Shown here: positions 52,268 through 62,226 of the stretch, one piece after another
Layout: each line of letters begins with the position of its first letter
Position numbering within the stretch: position 1 is the stretch's first letter
Origin: Prauserella muralis
GTDB lineage: Bacteria > Actinomycetota > Actinomycetes > Mycobacteriales > Pseudonocardiaceae
Assembly (NCBI RefSeq): GCF_003202285.1
Contig: NZ_MASW01000001.1
Coordinates: forward strand, 1,550,001-1,614,000
Length of the DNA stretch: 64,000 bases
Direction of reading: 5' to 3'
The notes under the pieces: generated by a model
Seen by the model: only the letters and a program-made list of their open reading frames with translations
Told to the model about the DNA's origin: nothing
Databases searched by the model: none
Position numbers and translations under genes: made by a program

Positions 52268-53575
52268 GTGCTCAGCGCCTTCCGCTCGGCTCTCGCGACG
52301 CCGGACCTGCGCAAGAAGATCCTGTTCACGCTGATGATCGTCGCCGTGTACCGGATCGGTGCGGTCATGCCGGCGCCCGGGGTGTCATACCCGAACGTTC
52401 AGGCCTGTCAGGCGCAGCTCCAAGACCAGAGCTTCTTCTCGCTGCTGAACCTCTTCAGCGGCGGTGCGCTCCTGCAGCTCTCCATCTTCGCGACGGGCAT
52501 CATGCCCTACATCACGGCGAGCATCATCGTGCAGCTGCTCACCGTGGTGATCCCTCGCTTCGAAGAGCTGAAGAAGGAGGGTCAGGCCGGTCAGGGCAAG
52601 CTCACCCAGTACACGCGCTACCTGACGATCGCGCTCGCGATCCTGCAGGCGACGGGCATCATCGCCCTCGCCGACCGCGGTGGCCTGTTCGGCGAGTGCT
52701 CCCAGCCGGTGCTGCCGGACAACAGCGTGTACACGCTGGCGCTCACCGTGCTGACGATGACGGCCGGCACCGCCGTCATGATGTGGCTCGGCGAGCTCAT
52801 CACCGAGCGCGGCGTCGGCAACGGCATGTCGCTGCTGATCTTCCTCAACATCGCGGCGCGGATCCCCGCGGAAGGCGGCAACATCCTGAACAACCAGGGT
52901 GGCCTCGTCTTCTTCTTCGTGTGCCTCCTCGGACTGGCGATCATCGCGAGCGTCATCTTCGTCGAACAGGGCCAGCGTCGGATTCCCGTGCAGTACGCCA
53001 AGCGCATGATCGGCAGGCGGATGTACGGCGGCACCTCGACCTACCTGCCGATCAAGGTGAACCAGGCCGGTGTCATCCCGGTGATCTTCGCGTCGTCGCT
53101 GCTGTACCTGCCGAACCTCATCGGCAGCCTCATCGGTGACCAGAACGAGGCGTCCACCTGGCAGCGGTTCCTGCAGACCTACCTGGTCGACCAGTCGAGC
53201 TGGGTGCACATCACGCTGTACTTCGCGCTGATCATCTTCTTCACGTACTTCTACATCACCATCACGTTCAACGTCGACGAACGTGCTGAGGAGATGAAGA
53301 AGTTCGGCGGGTTCATCCCCGGCATCCGACCCGGAAGGCCCACCGCCGAGTACCTCGGCTTCGTCCTCAGCCGGATCACCCTGCCCGGGTCGATCTACCT
53401 GGGCATCGTGGCCATCCTGCCGAACTTCTTCCTGTCCATCACCGGCCAGGGGAACAACCAGAACTTCCCGTTCGGCGGCACTGCTGTGCTGATCATGGTC
53501 GGTGTCGGTCTTGACACCGTGAAGCAGATCGAAAGCCAGCTCATGCAGCGCAACTACGAAGGGTTCCTCCGATGA
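52268..53575 (+). CDS. secY: Preprotein translocase subunit SecY
   Basis: 435 residues from GTG 52268, after GAGGAGG; the open frame runs about 70 codons further upstream with no homology. It has ten membrane helices, with the plug region after MPAPGVSYP and the conserved [20 protein letters not shown] stretch. It is the protein-conducting channel, with SecE encoded at 9.4 kb. It overlaps adk by ATGA. Confidence 0.96.
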   Translation: MLSAFRSALATPDLRKKILFTLMIVAVYRIGAVMPAPGVSYPNVQACQAQLQDQSFFSLLNLFSGGALLQLSIFATGIMPYITASIIVQLLTVVIPRFEELKKEGQAGQGKLTQYTRYLTIALAILQATGIIALADRGGLFGECSQPVLPDNSVYTLALTVLTMTAGTAVMMWLGELITERGVGNGMSLLIFLNIAARIPAEGGNILNNQGGLVFFFVCLLGLAIIASVIFVEQGQRRIPVQYAKRMIGRRMYGGTSTYLPIKVNQAGVIPVIFASSLLYLPNLIGSLIGDQNEASTWQRFLQTYLVDQSSWVHITLYFALIIFFTYFYITITFNVDERAEEMKKFGGFIPGIRPGRPTAEYLGFVLSRITLPGSIYLGIVAILPNFFLSITGQGNNQNFPFGGTAVLIMVGVGLDTVKQIESQLMQRNYEGFLR

Positions 53576-54126
53576 CGCGTGTGGTTCTTGTCGGTCCCCC
53601 AGGTGCCGGTAAGGGCACGCAGGCGGCCGCATTGTCGGCGCGGCTCGGCGTCCCGCACATCTCCACGGGCGACCTGTTCCGGGCGCACGTGAGCGAGCAG
53701 ACCCCGCTCGGCCAGGAGGCCAAGCGCTATCTCGACTCCGGTGACCTGGTTCCGGACTCGGTGACCAACGAGATGGTGCGGGAGCGGCTGGCCGATCCCG
53801 ATGCCAAGCGCGGTTTCCTGCTCGACGGCTTCCCCCGCAACACCAAGCAGGCCGAGGTACTCGGCGAGATGCTGGCTGAGGCAGGCATGGCTCTCGACGC
53901 GGTGATCGAGTTGCAAGTCGCGGAGGACGTGCTTGTCGAGCGCCTGCTGGCGCGCGGCCGGACCGACGACACCGAGGAGGTCATCCGCCGCCGGCAGCAG
54001 GTGTACCGGTCGGAGACCGCGCCGCTGCTGGAGTACTACGGGGACATTCTGGTGACCGTGGACGGCGTCGGCGACGTCGACGAGGTGTCGTCGAGGGTGC
54101 TGAACGCGCTCGAAGCCACGTCGTGA
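53572..54126 (+). CDS. adk: Adenylate kinase
   Basis: 184 residues from ATG 53572, coupled to secY. The P-loop [10 protein letters not shown] is at 7-16; the DGFPRN motif and a short LID ([12 protein letters not shown]) without zinc ligands follow. It interconverts AMP, ADP and ATP. This short form is usual in actinobacteria. Confidence 0.96.
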   Translation: MTRVVLVGPPGAGKGTQAAALSARLGVPHISTGDLFRAHVSEQTPLGQEAKRYLDSGDLVPDSVTNEMVRERLADPDAKRGFLLDGFPRNTKQAEVLGEMLAEAGMALDAVIELQVAEDVLVERLLARGRTDDTEEVIRRRQQVYRSETAPLLEYYGDILVTVDGVGDVDEVSSRVLNALEATS

Positions 54127-54170
54127 CCCTGCGGGTTTTCCGCGCGCTGAGGCGGTTGCGCCGGGGCGGC

Positions 54171-54950
54171 ATGATCGAGATCAAAACGCGGACCGAGCTG
54201 GAGGCCATGCGAGCGGCCGGCTTGGTCGTGGCGCGGACACTGGCCGCCGTGACCAAGGCCGCGCAACCCGGGGTGACCACTGCTGAGCTGGACGAACTGG
54301 CGGAGCAGACGATCCGGGACGCCGGCGCGGCGCCGTCGTTCAAGGGCTACCACGGCTTTCCTGCGTCGATCTGTGCGTCGGTGAACGAGCAGATCGTGCA
54401 TGGCATCCCCGGTCCGCAAACGCTTGCGGAGGGCGATCTGCTGTCGATCGACTGCGGCGCGATCCTCGACGGCTGGCATGGCGACTCGGCCGTGACCATT
54501 CAGGTGGGTGACGTACCTGTCGGCGACCGGTCGCTGTCGGCGGCCACACGCGCGGCCATGTGGGCCGGGATCGAGGCAGTCGAGGCCGGTGCCCACCTGA
54601 CCGATATCTCCCATGCGATCGAAACGGCGGCGGAGCGCGCGCGTCAGGCCGACGGGTTCGACTACGGCCTGGTTGCCGAGTACGGCGGGCACGGCATCGG
54701 CAGGCAGATGCACATGGAACCCTTCCTGCCGAATCTGGGCAAACCCGGCAAGGGTCCCGTGCTACGGCCCGGGATGGCGCTGGCGATCGAGCCGATGCTC
54801 ACGGGTGGTTCGGCGGAGACGGTCGAGCTGGACGACGGCTGGACCGTCATCACCGCCGACGGCTCCCGGGCAGCCCACTGGGAACACACCGTGGCAGTGA
54901 CCGATGACGGTCCGTGGGTGCTGACCGCGCCCGAAGACGCGTCTTCCTGA
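54171..54950 (+). CDS. map: Methionine aminopeptidase, type I
   Basis: 259 residues from ATG 54171 ([10 protein letters not shown]). GTG 54123, overlapping the adk stop, would add 16 residues and may be the real, coupled start. The five metal ligands are in place: the Asp of SIDCGAI, the Asp of WHGDSA, the His of GHGIG, the Glu of IEPML and the Glu of WEHTVAV. It removes the initiator methionine from nascent proteins. Confidence 0.95.
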   Translation: MIEIKTRTELEAMRAAGLVVARTLAAVTKAAQPGVTTAELDELAEQTIRDAGAAPSFKGYHGFPASICASVNEQIVHGIPGPQTLAEGDLLSIDCGAILDGWHGDSAVTIQVGDVPVGDRSLSAATRAAMWAGIEAVEAGAHLTDISHAIETAAERARQADGFDYGLVAEYGGHGIGRQMHMEPFLPNLGKPGKGPVLRPGMALAIEPMLTGGSAETVELDDGWTVITADGSRAAHWEHTVAVTDDGPWVLTAPEDASS

Positions 54951-54986
54951 CATCCCGCAACCCCGGCGCCCACGCCTGCCCCGGAC

Positions 54987-55051
54987 TGCGTTTAACCCGC
55001 TAACCGTGCCGGCATGGGCGCCGGTGACGTGCGTTTAGCGGGCGAAATGCA
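54987..55051. repeat. Palindromic repeat cluster R6 (two units)
   Basis: Units at 54987-55009 (TTTAACCCGCTAACC core form) and 55029-55051 (TTTAGCGGGCGAAAT). They lie in the 354-nt map-infA gap, ahead of the infA promoter. Confidence 0.82.
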
Positions 55052-55153
55052 GCGAGTCGGGTGATGCCGGAGTTCGGTGACGGTGTTACTATTGAACGGC
55101 TGGTGACGTCCGGTTGTCGCGTGCCTAACACATCCGGGCCCCGTTTGGGCGGC

Positions 55154-55181
55154 TTGACACGGGGTGCGTACACTGTTTAGT
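55154..55181 (+). promoter_or_regulatory. Putative infA operon promoter
   Basis: A perfect -35, TTGACA (55154-55159), with TTTAGT 16 nt on (55176-55181). The leader to infA would be about 120 nt. TATTGA near 55090 is another possible -10. Confidence 0.5.
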
Positions 55182-55304
55182 CGGCGTGCTCATCACGTCG
55201 ATTCCATCGCGCTTGTGTATCCCGGGCATTGGAGTCGAGGTGGCGCGCGTGCCGTCAAGCAAGGTAAGCACCCACGGCTCAACCAATCACGAAACGCGGA
55301 GGAT

Positions 55305-55526
55305 ATGGCGAAGAAGGACGGGGCCATTGAAGTCGAAGGCCGCGTGATCGAGCCGCTTCCCAACGCGATGTTCCGCGTCGAGTTGGAGAACGGCCACAAG
55401 GTCCTGGCCCACATCAGCGGCAAGATGCGGCAGCACTACATCCGCATCCTGCCGGAGGACAGGGTTGTCGTAGAGCTGTCACCCTACGACTTGTCCCGTG
55501 GTCGCATCGTCTACCGCTACAAGTGA
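55305..55526 (+). CDS. infA: Translation initiation factor IF-1
   Basis: 73 residues from ATG 55305, after CGGAGG; the longer open frame upstream has no homology. The OB fold is standard ([20 protein letters not shown]). It blocks the A site during initiation. rpmJ follows after 76 nt. Confidence 0.97.
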   Translation: MAKKDGAIEVEGRVIEPLPNAMFRVELENGHKVLAHISGKMRQHYIRILPEDRVVVELSPYDLSRGRIVYRYK

Positions 55527-55602
55527 TCACGGTGAGCGTGGCGGAGGGTGACCTCCGCCAGGGGCACGCAGCAACGCAGCACAAGCTCAGAAAGCAGGAG
55601 AC

Positions 55603-55716
55603 GTGAAGGTCAAACCGAGCGTCAAGAGGATCTGCGACAAGTGCCAGATCGTCCGCCGCCACGGCCGGATCATGGTGATCTGCGACAACCTGCGGCACAA
55701 GCAGCGGCAGGGCTGA
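55603..55716 (+). CDS. rpmJ: 50S ribosomal protein L36 (zinc-binding)
   Basis: 37 residues from GTG 55603, after AGCAGGAG. The zinc ligands are intact: CDKC, a later Cys (VICDN) and His (LRHKQ). It is the usual neighbour of infA. The next 206 nt hold no gene; a TTGACA near 55742 lacks a clear -10. Confidence 0.95.
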   Translation: MKVKPSVKRICDKCQIVRRHGRIMVICDNLRHKQRQG

Positions 55717-55922
55717 TCACGAGCACTCGTCACAGAGTGGCTTGACATCTGCATACTCCCCGCACCTGCCGGGCCGCGCGCGCGAGCGACGGTCTGGTTC
55801 ACCCCCGGACTCCAGGCCGGGGCCGGGACACCATCCGCGAGAGCGGGTGGACGACAGCGAGTCGTCCCGGAATGGACGGGGAGCAGACCTGGGGACACGA
55901 CGAAGAAGGAGCACAAGCGCCA

Positions 55923-56303
55923 ATGGCACGACTCGCTGGCGTCGACCTCCCCCGCGAGAAGCGGTTGGAGATCGCGCTGACCTACATCTACGGCATCGGC
56001 CGTACCCGCTCCAAGGAACTGCTCGCCGCTACAGAGCTGAGCGCGGACACCCGCGTGAAGGACCTGAGCGACGACGACCTTGTGAAGCTGCGGGACTACA
56101 TCGAAGAGAACTTCAAGGTCGAGGGTGACCTCCGCCGCGAGGTAAACGCTGACATCCGTCGCAAGATCGAGATCGGGTGCTACGAGGGTCTGCGGTGGCG
56201 CCGTGGCCTGCCCGTCCGCGGGCAGCGCACGAAGACGAACGCCCGCACCCGCAAGGGCCCGAAGAAGACGGTCGCCGGCAAGAAGAAGGCGGGCAAGAAG
56301 TGA
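55923..56303 (+). CDS. rpsM: 30S ribosomal protein S13
   Basis: 126 residues from ATG 55923, after GAAGAAGGAG. It has [20 protein letters not shown] and the [19 protein letters not shown] end. It lies in the 30S head near the A- and P-site tRNAs. Its stop overlaps the start of a 62-codon gene (GTGA). Confidence 0.97.
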   Translation: MARLAGVDLPREKRLEIALTYIYGIGRTRSKELLAATELSADTRVKDLSDDDLVKLRDYIEENFKVEGDLRREVNADIRRKIEIGCYEGLRWRRGLPVRGQRTKTNARTRKGPKKTVAGKKKAGKK

Positions 56304-56488
56304 GCGTACGTGGCAAGAGGGTCGTGCAGGGCGCCGTCAACCAGCGCCGCGGCGCGGCCTCGTGTGTATCGCCCAAGGCTCTCTACGCCCGTCCGATGGC
56401 GCTGCGCCAGCTGTACACCGACGCCGGCAGCGTGATCCGGCGCGGCCAGCGTGAAGCCGCGGCAGCCCACCAGCAGAACTCGCGCTAA
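56300..56488 (+). CDS. Small basic protein of unknown function between rpsM and rpsK
   Basis: 62 codons from GTG 56300, overlapping the rpsM stop by GTGA, to TAA 56488, right before the GAGGAGAA site of rpsK. Hand-counted GC at codon positions one to three is about 74, 56 and 85 percent, the pattern of true genes here. The product is rich in Arg, Gln and Ala and has one cysteine; segments include [16 protein letters not shown] and [15 protein letters not shown]. It matches no ribosomal protein I know, and this spot is empty in well-known relatives. It could be a new small protein or decayed coding DNA. Confidence 0.5.
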   Translation: MSVRGKRVVQGAVNQRRGAASCVSPKALYARPMALRQLYTDAGSVIRRGQREAAAAHQQNSR

Positions 56489-56506
56489 GAGGAGAATCAC
56501 CCAGAC

Positions 56507-56911
56507 ATGCCACCGAAGGCTCGTACTGGCGGCGCCAAGAAGGTTCGCCGCAAGGAAAAGAAAAACGTCGCTCATGGGCACGCCCACATCAAGAGCACGT
56601 TCAACAACACGATCATCTCCATCACCGACCCGAACGGTGCCGTGATCTCATGGGCTTCGTCCGGGCACGTCGGCTTCAAGGGCTCTCGTAAGTCCACGCC
56701 GTTCGCCGCGCAGATGGCCGCCGAGAACGCCGCTCGTAAGGCCGCCGAGCACGGCATGAAAAAGGTCGACGTGTTCGTGAAGGGCCCCGGTTCCGGCCGC
56801 GAGACGGCGATCCGCTCGCTGCAGGCCGCGGGTCTCGAGGTCGGCACCATCCAGGACGTGACCCCGCAGCCCCACAACGGCTGCCGCCCGCCGAAGCGGC
56901 GCCGGGTCTGA
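56507..56911 (+). CDS. rpsK: 30S ribosomal protein S11
   Basis: 134 residues from ATG 56507, after AGAGGAGAA. It has [20 protein letters not shown] and ends [13 protein letters not shown]. It contacts the anticodon end of E-site mRNA and tRNA. Confidence 0.97.
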   Translation: MPPKARTGGAKKVRRKEKKNVAHGHAHIKSTFNNTIISITDPNGAVISWASSGHVGFKGSRKSTPFAAQMAAENAARKAAEHGMKKVDVFVKGPGSGRETAIRSLQAAGLEVGTIQDVTPQPHNGCRPPKRRRV

Positions 56912-56934
56912 GGAACGGGGAGGAGTAAGCACAC

Positions 56935-57540
56935 ATGGCTCGTTACACCGGCCCCGCAACCCGTATCTCGCGGCGCCTCAAGGTTGACCTCATCGGCGGC
57001 GACCAGGCGTTCGAGCGCCGTCCGTACCCGCCCGGCCAGCACGGCCGCGGTCGGATCAAGGAGAGCGAGTACCTGCTTCAGCTGCAGGAGAAGCAGAAGG
57101 CTCGCCACACCTACGGCATCCTCGAGCGCCAGTTCAAGCGCTACTACGAGGAGGCGGCTCGGCGCGCAGGCAAGACCGGCGAGAACCTGCTGCAGATTCT
57201 CGAGTCGCGCCTCGACAACGTCGTTTACCGTGCCGGCCTGGCTCGCACGCGCCGGCAGGCCCGGCAGCTGGTCAGCCACGGCCACTTCATGGTCAACGGC
57301 GAGAACGTCAACATTCCCAGCTTCCGGGTGTCCAAGTTCGACATCATCGACGTGCGGCCGAAGTCGTTGCAGATGCTGCCGTTCGTGGCCGCCAAGGAGG
57401 CGATGGGCGAGCGTCCCATCCCGGCGTGGCTGCAGGTCGTGCCGTCGAACCTGCGCATCCTGGTGCACCAGCTCCCGGAGCGTGCGCAGATCGAGATTCC
57501 GGTGCAGGAACAGCTGATCGTCGAGTTCTACTCGAAGTGA
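56935..57540 (+). CDS. rpsD: 30S ribosomal protein S4 (zinc-free form)
   Basis: 201 residues from ATG 56935, after GGGGAGGAG. The N-terminal zinc cysteines are absent (C- form). The S4 RNA-binding domain reads [20 protein letters not shown]. It is a primary 30S assembly protein and in E. coli a translational repressor of this operon. Confidence 0.97.
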   Translation: MARYTGPATRISRRLKVDLIGGDQAFERRPYPPGQHGRGRIKESEYLLQLQEKQKARHTYGILERQFKRYYEEAARRAGKTGENLLQILESRLDNVVYRAGLARTRRQARQLVSHGHFMVNGENVNIPSFRVSKFDIIDVRPKSLQMLPFVAAKEAMGERPIPAWLQVVPSNLRILVHQLPERAQIEIPVQEQLIVEFYSK

Positions 57541-57655
57541 TCTCGGCCTGGCTCCGGCCAGGAGGGGGTCCGGCGGCGGCGCTTGGAAGGCGTCGCCGCT
57601 ACGCCACACCTTTCGGCGTCATATGGCGGGCGTCGGCAGGAAAGGAAGAAGGAAA

Positions 57656-58720
57656 GTGCTGATTTCCCAGCGGCCGTCCCTCGGCGAGGAGACGGTCAAC
57701 GAGACCCGCTCTCGGTTCACCATCGAGCCGCTCGAGCCGGGCTTCGGCTACACGCTCGGCAACTCGCTGCGGCGCACGCTGCTGTCGTCCATTCCGGGCG
57801 CTGCGGTGACCAGCATCCGCATCGACGGCGTGCTGCACGAGTTCACCACCGTGCCCGGGGTGAAGGAAGACGTCACCGAGATCATCCTGAACCTCAAGGA
57901 GCTTGTCGTCTCCTCCGAGGAGGACGAGCCGGTCACCATGTACCTGCGCAAGCAGGGGCCTGGCGAGGTGACGGCTGCCGACATCGTGCCGCCCGCCGGT
58001 GTCACCGTGCACAACCCCGATCTGCACATCGCCTCGCTCAACGGCAAGGGCAAGCTGGAGATCGAGCTGGTGGTCGAGCGTGGCCGCGGCTACGTGCCCG
58101 CGCTGCAGAACAAGCAGGCCGGCGCCGAGATCGGCCGGATTCCGGTCGACTCGATCTACTCGCCGGTGCTGAAGGTGACCTACAAGGTCGAGGCCACCCG
58201 TGTCGAGCAGCGGACAGACTTCGACAAGCTGATCCTCGACGTGGAGACCAAGCCGTCGATCACGCCGCGTGACGCCGTCGCGTCGGCTGGTAAGACGCTG
58301 GTCGAGCTGTTCGGCCTGGCTCGGGAGCTCAACGTCGACGCCGAGGGCATCGAGATCGGCCCGTCGCCGCAGGAGGCGGACACCATCGCCGCCTACGCGA
58401 TGCCGATCGAGGACCTGGACCTGACCGTGCGGTCCTACAACTGCCTCAAGCGCGAGGGAATCCACACGGTCGGCGAGCTGGTCTCGCGCAGCGAGGCCGA
58501 CCTGCTCGACATCCGGAACTTCGGTGCGAAGTCGATCGACGAGGTCAAGATGAAGCTCGCCGGTCTCGGCCTCACGCTGAAGGACAGCCCGCCCGGGTTC
58601 GACCCGACGGCCGCCGCGTCCAGCTACGAAGGCGAGAGCTGGAGCAGCGACGGCGTTGACGGCCTCCCGGACGGCGGCCACGACGATGGCCAGGACTACG
58701 CAGAGACGGAGCAGCTGTAG
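57656..58720 (+). CDS. rpoA: RNA polymerase alpha subunit
   Basis: 354 residues from GTG 57656, after GGAAGAAGGAAA. The N-terminal dimerisation domain has [20 protein letters not shown], and the C-terminal DNA-binding domain has [17 protein letters not shown]. The last residues, DYAETEQL, are the same as in M. tuberculosis RpoA. It follows rpsD by 115 nt. Confidence 0.97.
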   Translation: MLISQRPSLGEETVNETRSRFTIEPLEPGFGYTLGNSLRRTLLSSIPGAAVTSIRIDGVLHEFTTVPGVKEDVTEIILNLKELVVSSEEDEPVTMYLRKQGPGEVTAADIVPPAGVTVHNPDLHIASLNGKGKLEIELVVERGRGYVPALQNKQAGAEIGRIPVDSIYSPVLKVTYKVEATRVEQRTDFDKLILDVETKPSITPRDAVASAGKTLVELFGLARELNVDAEGIEIGPSPQEADTIAAYAMPIEDLDLTVRSYNCLKREGIHTVGELVSRSEADLLDIRNFGAKSIDEVKMKLAGLGLTLKDSPPGFDPTAAASSYEGESWSSDGVDGLPDGGHDDGQDYAETEQL

Positions 58721-58730
58721 GACCGGGCGC

Positions 58731-58763
58731 GGCGGTCCACAACGGACACCGGTGTGGACCGCC
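58731..58763 (+). other. Intercistronic hairpin between rpoA and rplQ
   Basis: A perfect 11-bp stem, 58731-58741 with 58753-58763, and an 11-nt loop, without a T tract. It may be a processing or attenuation site. Confidence 0.5.
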
Positions 58764-58799
58764 TGGTCTTGCGGCTGAGAAGCTGAACGAGGAGAACCG

Positions 58800-59438
58800 A
58801 TGCCCACCCCCACCAAGGGACCCCGTCTCGGTGGCTCGCCGTCGCACGAACGGCTGATGCTGGCGAACCTGGCCACGTCGCTGTTCGAGCACGGCAGGAT
58901 CACCACCACCGAGGTGAAGGCCAAGCGGGTGCGCCCGCTGGCCGAGAAGCTGATCAGCAAGGCCAAGCGCGGCGACCTGCACAATCGGCGTCAGATCATG
59001 CGGGTCATCCGTGACAAGGACGTCGTGCACAAGCTGATGGCCGAGATCGGTCCGTTCTTCGAGGACCGCAACGGTGGTTACGTCCGCATCACCAAGACGC
59101 TGCCGCGCAAGGGCGACAACGCCCCGATGGCGGTCATCGAGCTGGTGTCGGAGAAGACCGTGACCTCCGAGGCTGAGGCAGCTCGCAAGACGAAGTTCGC
59201 CAAGGACCAGGCTGCCGCGGCGCCCGCCGCTGCGGAGGCCGGGACCGACGAGCCCGCGGAGGCGACGGCGGACGAGGCCAAGGCCGAGGACACCGACGCT
59301 GAGCTGGCTGACGCCGAGGCGAAGTCCGAGGAGGACACCGACACGGAGGCTCCGGCCTCCGCGACGGACGAGGCGACCGCCGACCCCGCCGAGGGTGCCG
59401 ACGCCGACCAGCCTGCCAGCAAGAAGGATGAGTCCTGA
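58800..59438 (+). CDS. rplQ: 50S ribosomal protein L17 with acidic extension
   Basis: 212 residues from ATG 58800, after ACGAGGAGA. The L17 core fills residues 1-125 ([19 protein letters not shown]). The last 85 or so are a low-complexity Ala/Glu/Asp tail ending in a few Lys, a common actinobacterial extension. Its TGA is overlapped by the likely CTG start of truA. Confidence 0.96.
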   Translation: MPTPTKGPRLGGSPSHERLMLANLATSLFEHGRITTTEVKAKRVRPLAEKLISKAKRGDLHNRRQIMRVIRDKDVVHKLMAEIGPFFEDRNGGYVRITKTLPRKGDNAPMAVIELVSEKTVTSEAEAARKTKFAKDQAAAAPAAAEAGTDEPAEATADEAKAEDTDAELADAEAKSEEDTDTEAPASATDEATADPAEGADADQPASKKDES

Positions 59439-60352
59439 CGGCTGCAGTTAGCCCGCGAAACGAGCCCGCTACTCCCTCTGGGGAGGGCGGGCTCGTTCGT
59501 CTGCGCCTCGACGTCAGCTACGACGGGTCGGGCTTCTCCGGCTGGGCTCGGCAGCCGGACAGGCGAACCGTTCAGGGCGTCCTGGAGGACGCCCTGGCCA
59601 AGCAACCGCCCGGCGCCGCCGTGCCGCGCCCCGTGGTGGTCGCCGGCCGCACGGACGCAGGCGTCCACGCCACCGGCCAGGTGGTCCATGTCGACGTAGT
59701 GCCTTTCGCGGGCGAAACGTCGTCGGGCCGGCTTCCCGTTGATGCGAACGGGGTTCCTGATCTTGACCGTATGCGGCATCGCTGGAACCGGATACTGCCG
59801 ACCGATGTGCGTGTACTGGGCGCGACGGTTGCGCCCGCTGGGTTCGATGCACGGTTCTCAGCGGTGCGGAGGCACTATCGCTACCAGGTGTCGGATGCGC
59901 CGTGGGGTGTGGATCCGCTGCGGCGGCACGACACGCTTGCCTGGCGGCGTTCACTGTCCGTGGAGTCGATGAATGAGGCCTCCGAGGCGCTGCTCGGGCT
60001 GCATGACTTCGCGGCCTTCTGCAAACAGCGCGAAGGTGCGACCACCGTTCGAGAACTGCAGCAACTGGTGTGGACGCGCGTGGGTGAACACGATGTGCAC
60101 GCGACTGTGTCAGCAGACGCCTTCTGCCACTCCATGGTGCGCAGCCTCGTTGGGGCCCTGCTGATGGTGGGCGATGGGCGACGGCCGAAGTCGTGGCCCG
60201 GCCAAGTGTTGGACAGCCGCGTTCGCGAGAGCGTGGTCGCGCCGCCGCACGGTCTGACGCTGGTACGGGTCGACTACCCACCGGACGCCGAGTTGGCCGC
60301 GCGTGCCGAGCTGACGCGCAATGTGCGCGCTGAGGTCGCCGACAACGGTTAA
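59435..60352 (+). CDS. truA: tRNA pseudouridine synthase A
   Basis: 305 residues if translation starts at CTG 59435, which overlaps the rplQ stop as CTGA. There is no ATG, GTG or TTG in this frame between the upstream stop (59429) and GTG 59613. Yet homology begins well before that, at about 59507 ([20 protein letters not shown]). The catalytic Asp is in GRTDAGVHA. The enzyme modifies positions 38-40 of tRNA. Residues 4-10 are encoded by a palindromic repeat unit, and a second unit lies in the PFAGETSS segment. The stop overlaps the convergent gene within TTAA. Confidence 0.9.
   Translation: MTAAVSPRNEPATPSGEGGLVRLRLDVSYDGSGFSGWARQPDRRTVQGVLEDALAKQPPGAAVPRPVVVAGRTDAGVHATGQVVHVDVVPFAGETSSGRLPVDANGVPDLDRMRHRWNRILPTDVRVLGATVAPAGFDARFSAVRRHYRYQVSDAPWGVDPLRRHDTLAWRRSLSVESMNEASEALLGLHDFAAFCKQREGATTVRELQQLVWTRVGEHDVHATVSADAFCHSMVRSLVGALLMVGDGRRPKSWPGQVLDSRVRESVVAPPHGLTLVRVDYPPDAELAARAELTRNVRAEVADNG
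59443..59462. repeat. Palindromic repeat unit R7a inside the truA 5' end
   Basis: TGCAGTTAGCCCGCGAAACG at 59443-59462 is a repeat unit within the truA reading frame, 5 nt after the rplQ stop. A second, weaker unit (CCTTTCGCGGGCGAAACG) lies at about 59702-59719 inside truA. Confidence 0.75.
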
Positions 60353-61254
60353 GCCCACCGTCGCCGATGTGCGGCGCGAACCTCCTCGAGAATCTTGCGG
60401 TAGTCCTCGGCCAGCTGTTCCGCGGTGACGACAATGACGTGCCACCCCGTGGAGGTCAGCCACCGTCGCCGAGCCGTGTCCAGCTTGGTTTGCAGCTGTT
60501 CCAAATGCCAACGTCCGTCGTACTCGATTGCTGTCTTGCTGTCCGCCAGGGCGAGATCGAGCCTTGCGATCTCTTTCCTGCCACGTCTGATGCTGTACTG
60601 CGGTGTGGGATCGAACCCGCCGACTCGCAGAATCACGCGGAGTTCGGACTCGGGCGGAGATTCGGCGCGCGCGTCGGACAGCGTCAGGGCGTGCCGAGCG
60701 AGTCGAATGCCGCGATTCCGGCGCCGGAAAAGCGACCGTTCGACTGTCGCGCGAGAGACCAGCCTTGAGCGGAGAAAGGCGTCAAGGTCGGGGACGGCGA
60801 TGCGTAGGCGACGGACCCAGCCGCGGGTTCGCGGCGAATGGCGAAGCAGCAGATCGAGTGCGATTCGGGACGGTCGAGCGATGCGTATGCCGTGCCAGGG
60901 CCGCGATTCTCGTCGTTTGACGGCAGTGCGACGCACGTGGATGCCCTTGATCGGGCCGAAGCGCGACTCCTCCGGGACGACGAACTCCACAGGGTCGTGC
61001 GGTTTGGCCAGGTCCACGCCGAGAACCGTCGCTGCTGACCGTCCGGTGAGGACGGCGTCCTTCGGCACCAGCAAGGCGGCGCCCCGGCATCGGAGTTCGT
61101 GCGTCACCGGTAAGTGGGCAGGCGCGTAGACATCCTGGAACAGGCGCCGGAAGCGAGGCCCCCGTAGCTGTCCAGCTGTCACGTATCCCTCGGCGCGAGC
61201 GACAGAGCCGCGGAAAACGTCCGTCAGGTCTTCTGGGTGTGTTGTTTTCACCAT
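60349..61254 (-). CDS. AbiEi-like winged-helix plus DUF559 (PDDEXK nuclease-like) protein
   Basis: 301 residues from ATG 61254; the frame is open further upstream through unrelated sequence. The N-terminal part resembles the AbiEi-type transcriptional domain (DVFRGSVARAEGYVTAGQL, then RFRRLFQDVYAPA). The C-terminal part is a Vsr/DUF559-like restriction-endonuclease fold: Glu near 204, Asp233 in ARLDLAL, and Glu244-x-Asp246 in AIEYDGRWH. Many actinobacteria have such genes in large families, and their role is unknown. It converges on truA with both stops inside TTAA. Confidence 0.78.
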   Translation of the reverse strand: MVKTTHPEDLTDVFRGSVARAEGYVTAGQLRGPRFRRLFQDVYAPAHLPVTHELRCRGAALLVPKDAVLTGRSAATVLGVDLAKPHDPVEFVVPEESRFGPIKGIHVRRTAVKRRESRPWHGIRIARPSRIALDLLLRHSPRTRGWVRRLRIAVPDLDAFLRSRLVSRATVERSLFRRRNRGIRLARHALTLSDARAESPPESELRVILRVGGFDPTPQYSIRRGRKEIARLDLALADSKTAIEYDGRWHLEQLQTKLDTARRRWLTSTGWHVIVVTAEQLAEDYRKILEEVRAAHRRRWA

Positions 61255-61405
61255 GGATGCAGCGTGGCTGACAGCACCGACACAATTCGCCAAAACGTTC
61301 TTCGAGAGGCGTCGTTGTCCACATCGCCGGCCTTGTCCACAAGCTGCCACACGACCCTTGACACATTGCCCAGCATCCACCTGGGCCCAATGCGCCGCCC
61401 AAACC

Positions 61406-61494
61406 GCGTTTAGCCCGCGAAACGCACCCCCAAACTGCATTTAGCCCGCTGAACGCGCCCGGGTGCGTTCAGCGGGCTAAATGCAGTTTGGGGG
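61406..61494. repeat. Palindromic repeat cluster R8 (three units, two forming a cruciform)
   Basis: Units lie at 61406-61427, 61436-61457 and 61463-61485. The last two are head to head: 61427-61456 and 61465-61494 are perfect 30-nt inverted repeats. The 8-nt centre, GCCCGGGT, is itself almost fully paired. The palindrome ends 7 nt past the stop of the minus-strand T7SS partner gene, so it may act as its terminator. Confidence 0.9.
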
Positions 61495-61500
61495 GTGCGG

Positions 61501-62226
61501 TCAGTCGCCGCGGCGGACCGGGCCGAGGATTTGTTGCTCCTTGCCGGTGGTGACCAGTCGCAACGGGCGCCACAGGTTACGTCCCAGTGCCACTGCCTGG
61601 TCGTCCTTCAGCGTCGTGAGCTGCCGCATCATCTGCGGTGGCAGCCGCCAGATCCGCGCGGCCAGTTCCGCCTGGCCCGCCGGCAGGCGCTGCATCAGCA
61701 CCAGATCCGCCGCGTTCGCCAGCGCACCGGCCTGCGGGTGCAGGTAGGGCAGCACGTACACCGTCGTCTGCCACGGCGACCGCGGCGGGAAGAGATCCTG
61801 CGGGGTCGGGCCACCGTCATGCACGACCAGCAACGGCGCGTCCTCCGAGGGACGTGGCAACTCGACCGGCGAAAGCCGCCGGATCTGCACCAACGGAGAC
61901 GGCTGACCGTTCGGCAGCGTGCCGGCGGCCTTCGACAGCACGTGCCACGCGGTCGGCCGGCCGGTCGCCACGACGACCCACGCACCGACTGCCATCGCCC
62001 GCAACGCCACCTGCCGCGCCAGATACAGCCCGCCGACCAGCACGATTCGGGTGGGCGCCGCCCGCAGCGCCGACACCGTCAGCGGCTCACCCTGCAACCC
62101 GGATCCGAGCACGATCCCACCCCGGTCGCCGGACGGGCTGATCGCGTCCAGCAGCGCCGGATCCACCGTGAACTCGGGCGCCACCCCGATGCCCTGGTTC
62201 GCGTCGTGGACGCGCGAGCTGCTCAT
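61501..62226 (-). CDS. Type VII secretion locus protein of unknown function
   Basis: 241 residues from ATG 62226, overlapping the eccE stop by ATGA, so it is cotranslated with eccE. No signal peptide or membrane helix is seen. A Rossmann-like beta-alpha pattern (TRIVLVGGLYLARQVALRAM, VVVATGRP, LLVVHDGG) lacks a Walker A lysine. The end has a helical LPAGQAELAARIWRL segment. It may be a cytoplasmic partner of EccE. I cannot name a family. Confidence 0.7.
   Translation of the reverse strand: MSSSRVHDANQGIGVAPEFTVDPALLDAISPSGDRGGIVLGSGLQGEPLTVSALRAAPTRIVLVGGLYLARQVALRAMAVGAWVVVATGRPTAWHVLSKAAGTLPNGQPSPLVQIRRLSPVELPRPSEDAPLLVVHDGGPTPQDLFPPRSPWQTTVYVLPYLHPQAGALANAADLVLMQRLPAGQAELAARIWRLPPQMMRQLTTLKDDQAVALGRNLWRPLRLVTTGKEQQILGPVRRGD

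Noticed and set aside
52055-53575. Longer secY starting at 52055
   Set aside because: The extra residues have no SecY homology, and GTG 52268 has a GAGGAGG site at good distance.
60349-61440. Longer 363-codon version of the DUF559 gene
   Set aside because: The first 62 codons read through a palindromic repeat unit and an Ala/Arg/Gly/Cys-rich stretch without homology. The ATG at 61254 starts the conserved part.
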